Below, piece after piece: positions 1 through 7,735 of a stretch of DNA of 48,375 nt. The notes under the pieces were generated by a model that ran no database searches, was not told where the DNA came from, and saw only the letters and a program-made list of their open reading frames with translations. The first letter of the stretch is position 1; every line of letters starts with the position of its first letter. The translations under genes were made by a program, and so were the position numbers. The stretch lies in contig JALEGX010000126.1 in NCBI GenBank assembly GCA_022763485.1, positions 1 to 48,375 of the forward strand, read 5' to 3'. This DNA comes from Paracoccaceae bacterium (lineage in GTDB: Bacteria > Pseudomonadota > Alphaproteobacteria > Rhodobacterales > Rhodobacteraceae).

Positions 1-1
1 C

Positions 2-46
2 GGCGACGATGATCGCCGCGCAGTGAACGAGCAGCACCAGCTATGA
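2..46 (+). CDS. Possible C-terminal end of a plus-strand gene (partial)
   Basis: An open frame enters from the left edge and stops with TGA at 44-46. It encodes a short hydrophilic tail (GDDDRRAVNEQHQL). It would be convergent with the minus-strand gene ending at 69, which is a normal arrangement. Only 14 codons are visible, so this could be chance; no function can be given. Confidence 0.25.
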   Translation, partial: GDDDRRAVNEQHQL

Positions 47-68
47 AGAAGCAGGTGGACGCCAGTTC

Positions 69-926
69 CTACACCATCTCCCGGGACACTACCCAGATCA
101 TTGGGTCATCTTTCGGAACTTTGGGTGAGAGTTCCTCATACACCATTTGCAGATGCATATTCTCGGGCGCGCCCTTGCAAAACAGGCGCAATCTGTGGAA
201 CTGCATGGCCAGACCTTTGCCAAGAAGCTTCAGTTTCCAGCCATCGGGATAAAGGTTTTCTGCCTGCAAACTGAACGCGTCCAGCCCCGCGTCGTCCAGT
301 TGCAGGGTGGTTCCCGGCGCGAGCTGTGAGATGGTTTCGTAGAGCCGGGGACTGACGCCCATTTCCAGGAGGTATTTTACGAAGGCGCCGATTAACCGCT
401 GGTCTTCCAATCGCTCTTCCCCGCTGGCAGAGCCGGATTTGAAGTCGGCAAGGTCATTGGTCGACAACAGCGGCTCGAATTCAAGGATCGCGCTTGTTTC
501 ACCCTCATAGGAACCAAGCGCTCCGACCTGCGCTGTTTTCCCGCCTAGAAAGGCAATCGCACATGCTCCGCGACACACACCGGGGCCGCCTTGTTCAGCG
601 AATCCCATGTTATCGCCTTCGATTGGAACAGAGGTGCCGATGCCCGTATTTTTTCCCTCTTTGCGAATGATCCGGCCAAGCTCCATTCCCGCCGCCTTGT
701 CGCCTCCGTCGGAATTGAAAATAAGGTCGGGTGGGCCAGGCTTGGCCAGTACAACAGCGGCGGTCCCCGGCGTGCTGGGCAGGATCTCACCCTGTGCCTC
801 GATCCAGAAACATCCGCCGTAGCAGGTGCCACCGTTCCCTTTGCCCTGAAAGGTCATCCCGTCCGACAGGGCAAGGCCAGGCAGGACCATGAACACAAGC
901 GCCAAAAGTGTTGTCTGGAAGGTCAT
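69..926 (-). CDS. Secreted ClpP-fold-like protein, probably catalytically inactive paralogue
   Basis: A 285-residue protein with an N-terminal signal peptide (about residues 1-22). It resembles the predicted periplasmic family COG3904, which has a ClpP/crotonase-like fold: an NSDGGDKAAGMELG segment at 71-84 and a C-x2-AC-x4-FLGG segment at 118-129. In its upstream paralogue these positions read CYSAC and GFHQF; here they read CRGAC and GSYEG. The presumed nucleophile Ser is therefore Gly120 and the presumed His is Tyr140, so activity is doubtful. The ATG at 926 overlaps the TGA of the upstream gene (ATGA), which implies translational coupling; a TTG at 932 is an alternative start. Its role is unknown. 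The link to a serine-peptidase fold is inferred from motifs only. Confidence 0.75.
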   Translation of the reverse strand: MTFQTTLLALVFMVLPGLALSDGMTFQGKGNGGTCYGGCFWIEAQGEILPSTPGTAAVVLAKPGPPDLIFNSDGGDKAAGMELGRIIRKEGKNTGIGTSVPIEGDNMGFAEQGGPGVCRGACAIAFLGGKTAQVGALGSYEGETSAILEFEPLLSTNDLADFKSGSASGEERLEDQRLIGAFVKYLLEMGVSPRLYETISQLAPGTTLQLDDAGLDAFSLQAENLYPDGWKLKLLGKGLAMQFHRLRLFCKGAPENMHLQMVYEELSPKVPKDDPMIWVVSREMV

Positions 927-2062
927 GCGCAATTTCTCGCAGCGATGGCAAAAAGCGCCCGTGAGCCATCCGCAGGAAGCTGGCGGGAAAAGAAGCCGTA
1001 GACCACGGCCGCGTCGAAATACGCAAGGCTGTCGTTCGGAGCGAGGGCAACAGAGCCCGCGGAAACAAATGCCGTCAATTGTTCGGTGGGAAAGGTGAAA
1101 TCGAAATTCAGGTCAAAGCCATAGTCAGCGTCGTCGTAAAGGCGTTCGAACTGCAAACCGATCGGTGTCTGCCCTACCCGGCCCTTGGTTTCCGGCAGGA
1201 ATTCCGCGATTTCAACAGCGTTTCCAGAAGCCTCTTCAGACACCAGGCGCGGCTGACCATCTTCGGTGCGGAACAGAAACTGCACGTGCATCCGCCCGGG
1301 TTGACGCCTCAGACAGAATAGCCGCACCCCTTCGCTTGCGTCTTGGCTCTCGGCTTGCAGCATCACCCCCCTGCCCAGCGGCAGTATCCCCCACTCCTTG
1401 AGGACCTTATTGTTTGTGATCACCCCCCATTCCACCGCTTCGGAGGGCGTGATGATACGCATGTTTTCCGGGGGGGTGGCGGCGTAAAGCGCGAAGAAGC
1501 CCGCGTCTATGCCCATTTCGATAAGATAGGTGATCAAAACCCCAACAACATAATGATCCCGCAACCGGTCGACGGTGCTGAATGCAGTTTCATTCCGGCT
1601 GGCAAGGATGTCGTTGTCAAAGAACTGATGAAAACCAAGCGTCCCTCGTTCCAGGTTGCGCTCTTTACCCCCCAGGAACGCATAGGCGCAGGCAGAGTAG
1701 CAAACTCCCCCGTTTTGCAGGATGGGCAAGGCATGGTCCGAGTTCTGTTCATAGGTGGTTTTTGCGACACCAACAGTGAGTTCAAGCTCTCTGAAACGCT
1801 GTCCCAGCTGCAAAGCAGCACCAAGATCGCCGCCCTCAGAGTTCAACAGCAGCGGATATCCAATGCCGTTCTGGAATTCATGTGCGGTCAGAAACGCCTC
1901 GAAGTCGGCCGGGGTATCGGGTGTTATGTCACCCGTCGCGTCAACCCAGGTACAGCCGAAACAAATGCCCCCCGTTGTTGCAAGACGGAAAGTCATTGGT
2001 TCGCACTGCGCCTGCGTGGCGAAAAACAGCGACAGCAAGAAAAACAGACTTGGAAACTTCAT
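923..2062 (-). CDS. Secreted ClpP-fold-like protein (COG3904-like), catalytic residues present
   Basis: A 379-residue protein. The ATG at 2062 is chosen because it begins a clear signal peptide (MKFPSLFFLLSLFFATQAQC), whereas upstream in-frame codons look non-coding. The mature part has the NSEGGDLGAALQLG segment at 74-87, CYSACAYAFLGG at 121-132 with Ser123, and GFHQF with His145. These match the places where ClpP-fold proteins of the COG3904 type carry the conserved GG turn, nucleophile Ser and His. A conserved Cys pair near residues 34-37 (ICFGC) is shared with the downstream paralogue and may form a disulfide in the periplasm. About 150 C-terminal residues past the core are not recognised. 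It is the first gene of a two-gene unit. Substrate and true enzymatic activity are unknown. Confidence 0.8.
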   Translation of the reverse strand: MKFPSLFFLLSLFFATQAQCEPMTFRLATTGGICFGCTWVDATGDITPDTPADFEAFLTAHEFQNGIGYPLLLNSEGGDLGAALQLGQRFRELELTVGVAKTTYEQNSDHALPILQNGGVCYSACAYAFLGGKERNLERGTLGFHQFFDNDILASRNETAFSTVDRLRDHYVVGVLITYLIEMGIDAGFFALYAATPPENMRIITPSEAVEWGVITNNKVLKEWGILPLGRGVMLQAESQDASEGVRLFCLRRQPGRMHVQFLFRTEDGQPRLVSEEASGNAVEIAEFLPETKGRVGQTPIGLQFERLYDDADYGFDLNFDFTFPTEQLTAFVSAGSVALAPNDSLAYFDAAVVYGFFSRQLPADGSRALFAIAARNCA

Positions 2063-2225
2063 CTTCAATCTCAGCAAGAACTGAGCACACGGAACCAAAT
2101 TTTGCCCGGTGTTGTCAAAGCTTTCGGTCTGACCGTTGTCCGCAGAGGCGAGGAGGCCAGGATGAACAGATCCCAAACAAGGCGCAGTCGCCAAGGGACC
2201 CATCGTGATACCCTTGTGTGACGGT

Positions 2226-3095
2226 TCAATCTGCCGTGTCGATCAGAACCGGCCAGAGCGCCTTGTTGTGTTTTGAAAACGCGCCAAGGTGATCGACCGC
2301 TTTCAAACCGAAATCGGCAGGCCGCAGAACCTTGGTATCCGTGCCATCACCATAGACCTCGGCCAGGCGTTCGGTACAGACCGGGGGTATGGTCTTGTCA
2401 TCGCTGAAGGCAAACAGGGTTGTTCGGGTCCGTGAAGAATCCCACGTTGAGCGGGGCAGCCCAGCGCCGATTTCCGGCACATAGGACTTGGGGGTCGTAC
2501 ACCAGCGGCGCCATTGCCAGTAGACGCCTGCGGGCAGATCCGCACCGAACCCGACCATCCGGCCGGGCAGATATCCCAGAACACGCACCAGAAACGGCGT
2601 GTGGCCGAACCAGAACAGACGGGCCAGCGCCTGATACGGCCAGGGATGATCGGTGTGATGCACCAGTCCCGAAGCAACACCGATCATGCGATCAATCTGC
2701 TGTGTTTCGTCCTGCAAGGGCATCAGCATCGCCCCAACCGAATGCCCGATCACCCAGAGCGGAACATCCGGCACCATCTCGCGCATCGCTTGACGCGCGG
2801 CGGGCTGATCCTTGAGCGCCCAGTCCGCCATTGTGACCTTGGCGTCCCGTTCGTGCCCCATGCAGGATCGGCCGAACCCGGAGTAATCATAAGTCAGACA
2901 GGCAATGCCGCGCTCTGTGGCCAGCCAAGTTGCAAAATGCTTGTAAAATCCTTGTGGCACGCCTGTTGCACTGTTCAGCACAAGCGCCGCCTTGGCCGGT
3001 TCCGCGGGCAGGTAAAGCCGCCCTTGCAGCACACCGGTTTCCGACTTGATTTCAACGTCCCTGGGGGTCACCCCTGTAGTCTGGTCAAGAGGCAT
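2226..3095 (-). CDS. Alpha/beta hydrolase
   Basis: A 289-residue cytoplasmic hydrolase. The nucleophile elbow is GHSVG at 117-121 (Ser119); an FSDDKTIPP segment and an AVDHLGAF segment near the C terminus supply the likely acid and His of the triad. It resembles predicted alpha/beta hydrolases of the COG4757 kind, of unknown substrate. The ATG at 3095 is preferred over the upstream TTG at 3122 because it has a GGAG Shine-Dalgarno sequence about 8 bases upstream. The gene runs toward the secreted-protein pair, from which it is separated by 163 bases, so it may have its own promoter. Family assignment is firm; the reaction cannot be told from sequence. Confidence 0.85.
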   Translation of the reverse strand: MPLDQTTGVTPRDVEIKSETGVLQGRLYLPAEPAKAALVLNSATGVPQGFYKHFATWLATERGIACLTYDYSGFGRSCMGHERDAKVTMADWALKDQPAARQAMREMVPDVPLWVIGHSVGAMLMPLQDETQQIDRMIGVASGLVHHTDHPWPYQALARLFWFGHTPFLVRVLGYLPGRMVGFGADLPAGVYWQWRRWCTTPKSYVPEIGAGLPRSTWDSSRTRTTLFAFSDDKTIPPVCTERLAEVYGDGTDTKVLRPADFGLKAVDHLGAFSKHNKALWPVLIDTAD

Positions 3096-3222
3096 GCCTT
3101 TGCTCCAAATCTCGGCACTCAATGTCCGAAAGAGTTTCAGCGCATTGGCGTTCTGTCGATCACTGACGTCGCGACAGTCGCCCGGGTTCCGTAGCGGTGC
3201 CTTGCCGGCCCGATCAATCCAC

Positions 3223-3251
3223 TTGACGAGTCACGTCAGAGCCGGATAGCC
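3223..3251 (+). promoter_or_regulatory. Candidate promoter of the cobalamin riboswitch transcript
   Basis: A TTGACG box at 3223-3228 is followed after about 17 bases by a weak ATAGCC -10-like hexamer at 3246-3251. Transcription would start a few bases later, which coincides with the first conserved bases of the riboswitch. The -35 match is good and the -10 match is poor, so the position is an inference from spacing. Confidence 0.35.
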
Positions 3252-3256
3252 AACAA

Positions 3257-3467
3257 GGGATGGTTCCGGGGCCCTTTCGGGGGTCCGGGATGAAAAGGGA
3301 ACTCGGTGCGGCCGAACGTAGGGTGTTCAATCACGTCTACTCAGGCCAAGTCCGCGACTGCCCCCGCAACTGTAAGCGGCGAGCGACCCCCTGATGACCA
3401 CTGCGCAAACGCGCGGGAAGGCTGGGGAGAGCGATGACCTGCAAGTCAGGAGACCTGCCATCGAAAC
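3257..3467 (+). ncRNA. Cobalamin riboswitch
   Basis: This segment carries the conserved blocks of the adenosylcobalamin aptamer in order: a GGTTCCGGGGCC-like 5' stem, GATGAAAAGGGAACTCGGTG at about 3289-3308, GACTGCCCCCGCAACTGTAA at 3356-3375, and the B12 box AAGTCAGGAGACCTGCC at 3443-3459. Downstream, GGGCGGGG (3482-3489) can pair with CCCCGCCC (3537-3544), a plausible expression platform before the GGAGG ribosome site at about 3559. By analogy with known cobalamin riboswitches it should reduce expression of the gene starting at 3569 when cobalamin is abundant. Confidence 0.93.
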
Positions 3468-3568
3468 GAAAACTCTATCTCGGGCGGGGTGTCCGGGTCG
3501 GGTGTTGTGCCGGAGCATCGTCACTGCATTCCTGATCCCCGCCCCTTCCCTAACGCGCGGAGGGCGCA

Positions 3569-3967
3569 ATGATCTGGAAAGACAAGACACATGAATTTAC
3601 TGCAACTATTTGCATGCAGACCGGCCGCCCCTGCCCGGCCATGGCCCGGATCCTGCGCGCGCTGACCCGTTCGGTGGCGTCCAGTGCAAAGATGTGCGAC
3701 CCGACTTTTCTGATCGAGGGGAGCATCGATCTGGACGGCTGCGCGCATGAATGCACCGCCCGCTATTCCGCGTCCAGCGCGCGGGTGCGGATGTATTGCA
3801 ACGCAGGTGAAGAGGTGGCCCAGCCCACGTTGGATCGCTATGCCGATCTGGCCCTGGGGCAGTCCGCAACCAGCATTCCGACACAGCAGATCAGTGTCTA
3901 CCCCTGCGCGCTGTCCGAATCGCGCCCCCTGCAAAAGGCCCGGGTCGATCACCAGCCTTCGCTCTGA
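3569..3967 (+). CDS. Small cysteine-containing protein under cobalamin riboswitch control
   Basis: A 132-residue protein with a strong GGAGG site just before its ATG. It has seven cysteines, including a GCAHEC pair in the middle (C58, C62), TGRPCPA near the N terminus and a YPC near the C terminus; there is no signal peptide or membrane segment. I do not recognise the family. The GC-x3-C segment followed by a short basic, Tyr-containing strand weakly recalls thioredoxin-like ferredoxin-type small proteins (for example DUF1636) found near cobalamin genes, but this is only an impression. The riboswitch strongly suggests a role in cobalamin or cobalt uptake, storage, remodelling or a B12-independent substitute. 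The next gene is convergent, so it is transcribed alone. Confidence 0.7.
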   Translation: MIWKDKTHEFTATICMQTGRPCPAMARILRALTRSVASSAKMCDPTFLIEGSIDLDGCAHECTARYSASSARVRMYCNAGEEVAQPTLDRYADLALGQSATSIPTQQISVYPCALSESRPLQKARVDHQPSL

Positions 3968-3979
3968 GCCTGCATCCGT

Positions 3980-4525
3980 CTAAGGATCTTCCGAGTGGGA
4001 CACACGGCGTTCGCCGTAGGCCCATTGCATCTGGTCCGGGGTTTCAACCGCACAGGGGCGCACCGCCCGCAACCGGGCCAGTGCCCGGGGCGGGCTTTCA
4101 CCGCATTCGATCATCAACCGCAGGGCAACCATGCCGGATCGCCCGCAGCCCCCTTTGCAGTGCACCAGAACCCGCCCGCCCCCGACCAGCGCGCGCCGGG
4201 CCATATGGCTGATGCCGGGCCAGCGGATCAAAGCCTCTTCCTCCGGGGCGCTGAAGTCTAGGATCGGCAGATGTTCCCAACGGCTGGCAGATCTCTGCAC
4301 ATCCTGGCCCAGAGTTTCGGCACCGGCAGCGCGCATCTCTTCAGCCATCGTCAGAGTGATAACCAGCCCCGGTTTCCAGTCGCGAATATGCTGCATATCG
4401 GTGGCGTAGTCGCCAGAGGCCCCGGGAAGCTGGGTAATCGCCAGAATACCATCCGCCACGGACAGGGCATGGATGGTCAATCCTGTCGCCGTATCGGGCG
4501 CTTCATCATCTGACGGCTCTGACAT
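3980..4525 (-). CDS. Tyrosine/dual-specificity-type protein phosphatase
   Basis: A 181-residue cytoplasmic protein. The cysteine-phosphatase signature is HCKGGCGRSG at 122-131, with nucleophile Cys123 and phosphate-binding Arg129; Asp90 in LPILDFSAP is placed to be the general acid. Length and motif fit the compact DSP/PTP-like family, which hydrolyses phosphate esters on proteins or small molecules. The ATG at 4525 is chosen because a GGAG site precedes it and the longer frame runs into the structured intergenic region. It is divergent from dnaX. The substrate is unknown. Confidence 0.88.
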   Translation of the reverse strand: MSEPSDDEAPDTATGLTIHALSVADGILAITQLPGASGDYATDMQHIRDWKPGLVITLTMAEEMRAAGAETLGQDVQRSASRWEHLPILDFSAPEEEALIRWPGISHMARRALVGGGRVLVHCKGGCGRSGMVALRLMIECGESPPRALARLRAVRPCAVETPDQMQWAYGERRVSHSEDP

Positions 4526-4591
4526 CCCGGCTCCGTTTTTGGAAGGCACAAGGGGATCACAACACGAATCACGCCGATCCCAAAGAAGAAA

Positions 4592-4661
4592 CCCCCGCAA
4601 GCACGCGGAACGGACAGGAACAGCAGTGGACGATGGGCCACGCCTTGCTTACCCTTGGGGG
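4592..4661. repeat. Large interrupted inverted repeat upstream of dnaX
   Basis: CCCCC (4592-4596) and GCAAG (4597-4601) pair with CTTGC (4644-4648) and GGGGG (4657-4661), with further CG/GG pairing inside, giving an elongated hairpin of about 70 bases in the 191-base gap between the phosphatase and dnaX. It could be a structured 5' leader or a small RNA. The expected signal-recognition-particle tetraloop and AGCAG internal loop are not arranged correctly, so I do not call an SRP RNA. Confidence 0.4.
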
Positions 4662-4716
4662 CGGTCTTGCCGAATCCGGTCGGGCCGCCAACGGGCAACC
4701 CGAAAGAGCACGAAGA

Positions 4717-6504
4717 ATGAGCGATACCGAGCAAAGCCAATATCAGGTTCTGGCGCGCAAATACCGTCCCGAGACCTTTGCCGACCTGGTGGGCCAGGAC
4801 GCCATGGTGCGCACGCTGAAGAACGCCTTTGCCGCAGATCGGATCGCACAGGCCTTCATCATGACGGGTATTCGCGGCACCGGCAAAACCACCACCGCGC
4901 GGATCATCGCCAAGGGCATGAACTGCATCGGTGAGGACGGCAATGGCGGGCCGACGACGGAACCCTGCGGGAAGTGCGAACACTGCGTCGCAATCATGGA
5001 AGGCCGCCATGTCGACGTGATGGAAATGGACGCCGCCAGCCGGACCGGCGTGAACGACATCCGTGAAATCATTGACTCGGTGCGCTATCGCGCGGCCTCG
5101 GCCCGCTACAAGATCTATATCATCGACGAAGTTCACATGCTGTCGACCAGCGCGTTCAACGCGCTGCTGAAGACGCTGGAAGAACCGCCCGCCCATGTGA
5201 AATTCATCTTTGCGACCACTGAGATCCGCAAAGTTCCCGTCACCGTTCTGTCGCGCTGTCAGCGGTTTGATCTGCGCCGGATCGAACCCGAAGACATGAT
5301 CGGCCTGTTGCAGAAGATCGCCGGGGCCGAAGGCGCCTCGATTGCCGATGACGCACTGGCCCTGATCACTCGCGCGGCCGAAGGGTCGGCGCGGGATGCG
5401 ACCTCGCTGCTGGATCAGGCGATCTCGCACGGGGCTGGGGAAACCAGTGCCGATCAGGTCCGGGCCATGCTGGGGCTTGCGGACCGCGGCCGCGTTCTGG
5501 ACCTGATGGACATGATCCTGCGTGGCGATGCCGCCGGGGCGCTGACCGAAATGGGCGCGCAATACGCCGAAGGCGCGGATCCTCTGGCGGTGCTGCGGGA
5601 CCTGGCCGAAATCACCCATTGGGTCTCGGTGGTCAAAATCACGCCGGACGCAGCCGAAGACCCCACCATCTCACCCGATGAACGGGCGCGCGGGGCGCAG
5701 CTGGCCGAAACCCTGCCGATGCGGGTGCTCACCCGGATGTGGCAAATGTTGCTGAAAGCGCTGGAAGAGGTCGCCTCGGCCCCCAACGCCATGATGGCTG
5801 CGGAGATGGCGGTGATCCGTCTGACCCATGTTGCCGATCTGCCCTCTCCCGAAGAGTTGATCCGCAAGCTGCAAGACACCCCGCCCCCGCCCAACGGTCC
5901 AGGTGGCGGCATGATGGCACAGGGTCACGCCGGTGCGAGTGCAGGCGGACAGACCCAGGCCATGGGACGCTCACAGACCGGGCACTCGGGCCCGCCCCCC
6001 GGCGCGCCGGTAGCCCATGGCGGCGGTGGAACCTCTGCGCAGTTGGCCCAGGACGTCGACCTGGCGCTGGCCCGCTATCCGACCTTCGAACATGTGGTCG
6101 AACTGATCCGGACGCGCCGGGACGGTGTGCTGCTGGCCCATGTGGAAAGCTATCTGAAGCTTGTCAGCTATCAGCCCGGGCGCATCACCTTCGAACCCGC
6201 CGACAACGCACCGCGTGATCTGGCGCAGCGGCTTGGCCAGCAGCTTCAGGCCTGGACCCACAGCCGCTGGGTGATCAGCGTCGCCAACGAAGGCGGCGCT
6301 GAAACCATACGCGAGCGCGAAGACGCCGCCGAAAACGCCCTGCGCGCCGAAGCCAGCGCCCACCCGATGATCCAGGCCGTGGTCGCAGCCTTCCCCAAGG
6401 CGCAGATCCTGTCGATCCGCACCGCGCAGGACATCATGGCCGAAGTCGAGGCCGAAGCTCTGCCCGAAGTCGAAGACGAATGGGATCCGTTCGAGGAGGA
6501 ATGA
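4717..6504 (+). CDS. dnaX: DNA polymerase III subunit gamma/tau
   Basis: A 595-residue clamp-loader ATPase subunit that opens and loads the beta sliding clamp and organises the replisome. The N-terminal AAA+ module has Walker A GIRGTGKTT at 51-59, zinc-site cysteines C70, C84, C87 and C90, Walker B with IIDEVHM, and the sensor LSRCQRF. A Gly/Pro-rich linker follows, then a tau-type C-terminal domain ending in an acidic tail. The ATG at 4717 begins the conserved MSDTEQSQYQ-type start; the longer upstream frame is non-coding leader. No obvious slippery heptamer for gamma production is seen. ybaB and recR follow, the order common in proteobacteria. Confidence 0.97.
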   Translation: MSDTEQSQYQVLARKYRPETFADLVGQDAMVRTLKNAFAADRIAQAFIMTGIRGTGKTTTARIIAKGMNCIGEDGNGGPTTEPCGKCEHCVAIMEGRHVDVMEMDAASRTGVNDIREIIDSVRYRAASARYKIYIIDEVHMLSTSAFNALLKTLEEPPAHVKFIFATTEIRKVPVTVLSRCQRFDLRRIEPEDMIGLLQKIAGAEGASIADDALALITRAAEGSARDATSLLDQAISHGAGETSADQVRAMLGLADRGRVLDLMDMILRGDAAGALTEMGAQYAEGADPLAVLRDLAEITHWVSVVKITPDAAEDPTISPDERARGAQLAETLPMRVLTRMWQMLLKALEEVASAPNAMMAAEMAVIRLTHVADLPSPEELIRKLQDTPPPPNGPGGGMMAQGHAGASAGGQTQAMGRSQTGHSGPPPGAPVAHGGGGTSAQLAQDVDLALARYPTFEHVVELIRTRRDGVLLAHVESYLKLVSYQPGRITFEPADNAPRDLAQRLGQQLQAWTHSRWVISVANEGGAETIREREDAAENALRAEASAHPMIQAVVAAFPKAQILSIRTAQDIMAEVEAEALPEVEDEWDPFEEE

Positions 6505-6649
6505 CCAACCCCGCCTTCGACTGAACTGCGCCACTTTGCCATCAAAGAAGGCTGCATCGGTCCACCGGACTTGTTCATTGCCCTCGCAATTGCGATATGT
6601 GCGCTGATGACTTACGGCGCTTTGCGCCCCCGCAGATAGGAGAAGACAC

Positions 6650-6994
6650 ATGCTCAAGGGACTTGGTGGTCTTGGCGATATGGCCAAGATGATGAAATCC
6701 GCACAGGAACTGCAAACCAAGATGGCGCAGATGCAGGATGACATGGCCAATATGACCGTTGTCGGCGAAGCTGGCGCAGGTCTGGTCAAGGCAACTGCAA
6801 CCGCCAAGGGCGAACTGACCGCCCTGGACATCGATCCCTCGATCTTCAATGGCGATGACAAGGAAGTGGTCGAGGACCTGATCCTGGCCGCCATCAAGGA
6901 CGCCCAGGCCAAGGCCTCGCAGCGGGCGCAGGATGAGATGGCCAAGCTGACCGAAAGCATGGGCCTGCCCAAGGACATCAAGCTGCCCTTCTGA
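6650..6994 (+). CDS. ybaB: YbaB/EbfC family nucleoid-associated protein
   Basis: A 114-residue protein with the typical MLKGLGGLGDMAKMMKSAQ start, a long amphipathic helix and a small beta domain ending in the Leu/Pro-rich GLPKDIKLPF. The family forms dimers that bind DNA and help compact or protect it, often with a recombination link through the adjacent recR. An AGGAGA site lies just upstream of the ATG. The 145-base gap from dnaX allows a separate promoter, but no clear one is seen. Confidence 0.95.
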   Translation: MLKGLGGLGDMAKMMKSAQELQTKMAQMQDDMANMTVVGEAGAGLVKATATAKGELTALDIDPSIFNGDDKEVVEDLILAAIKDAQAKASQRAQDEMAKLTESMGLPKDIKLPF

Positions 6995-7106
6995 CCCTTT
7001 TGACCCGAACGCCCGTCCCACCGGATGGGCCAGTTCGGGTCCATGACACATGTGGATCTTGGCGCGGTACATGCCGCGCCCGGTCCGGTTCAACAGGGGA
7101 CGCGGC

Positions 7107-7703
7107 ATGAGCGGATCAACCGACGACATCGAAAACCTGATCGCGTTGATGGCCAAACTGCCGGGCCTTGGCCCCCGCTCGGCCCGTCGTGCCGTTCTGC
7201 ACCTGATCCGCAAACGCTCGATGCTGCTGTCGCCGCTGGCTGATGCGATGACCCAGGTCGCCATTTCAGCCCGCGAATGCCTGAACTGCGGCAATGTCGG
7301 GACCTCTGAAATCTGTGATCTGTGCCAGGACGACCGCCGCGCAACCGGCGAGCTTTGCGTTGTCGAGGACGTGGCCGACCTCTGGGCGATGGAGCGCGCG
7401 GGCGTTTTCAAGGGCCGCTATCATGTGCTGGGTGGTACGCTTTCGGCACTGGACGCCGTCGGTCCCGAGGACCTGCGTATCCCACAACTGGCGGACCGGG
7501 TGGTGTCGGAAGAGATTACCGAGGTCATTCTGGCCCTGAACGCAACCGTCGACGGTCAGACCACCGCACATTACATCGCCGACCAACTGGACGGGCAGGT
7601 CCGGCTGACCTCACTGGCGCAGGGTGTCCCCATTGGTGGTGAGCTGGACTATCTGGACGACGGCACAATCTCGGCCGCGTTGCGGGCCAGAAAGGATCTC
7701 TGA
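7107..7703 (+). CDS. recR: Recombination mediator RecR
   Basis: A 198-residue protein, the usual RecR length. It has a helix-hairpin-helix region ([16 protein letters not shown], about 19-34), a C4 zinc finger (C58, C61, C70, C73) and a Toprim domain over roughly 80-175. RecR works with RecF and RecO to load RecA at gaps. The ATG at 7107 is chosen because AGGGGA lies 8 bases upstream and [12 protein letters not shown] matches a standard RecR start. It is the last gene of the dnaX-ybaB-recR unit and ends within a terminator hairpin. Confidence 0.97.
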   Translation: MSGSTDDIENLIALMAKLPGLGPRSARRAVLHLIRKRSMLLSPLADAMTQVAISARECLNCGNVGTSEICDLCQDDRRATGELCVVEDVADLWAMERAGVFKGRYHVLGGTLSALDAVGPEDLRIPQLADRVVSEEITEVILALNATVDGQTTAHYIADQLDGQVRLTSLAQGVPIGGELDYLDDGTISAALRARKDL

Positions 7704-7721
7704 GCCGGGCAACCCGGCTCA
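7701..7721. terminator. Terminator hairpin between recR and ltaE
   Basis: TGAGCCGGG and CCCGGCTCA form a perfect 9-bp stem with a 3-base loop, starting at the recR stop codon and followed on the plus strand by a TTTTT run at about 7732. It sits between convergent genes and most likely ends the recR transcript. Confidence 0.65.
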
Positions 7722-7735
7722 GATTAGAAGCTTTT

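Noticed and set aside
4526..4716. SRP (4.5S) RNA gene upstream of dnaX
   Set aside because: The hairpin shape and a GGAACAGCAG string are suggestive, but the conserved 5' AGG strand, GGAA tetraloop and 3' AGCAG strand do not occur in the order needed to form helix 8 on either strand.
4477..5619. 380-codon minus-strand open frame over the dnaX start
   Set aside because: It overlaps the AAA+ domain of dnaX and the intergenic hairpin and has the usual features of an antisense shadow.
4717..6504. Programmed frameshift producing a short gamma form of DnaX
   Set aside because: No A-rich slippery heptamer is visible in the relevant part of the gene; only the full-length tau-like frame is supported.
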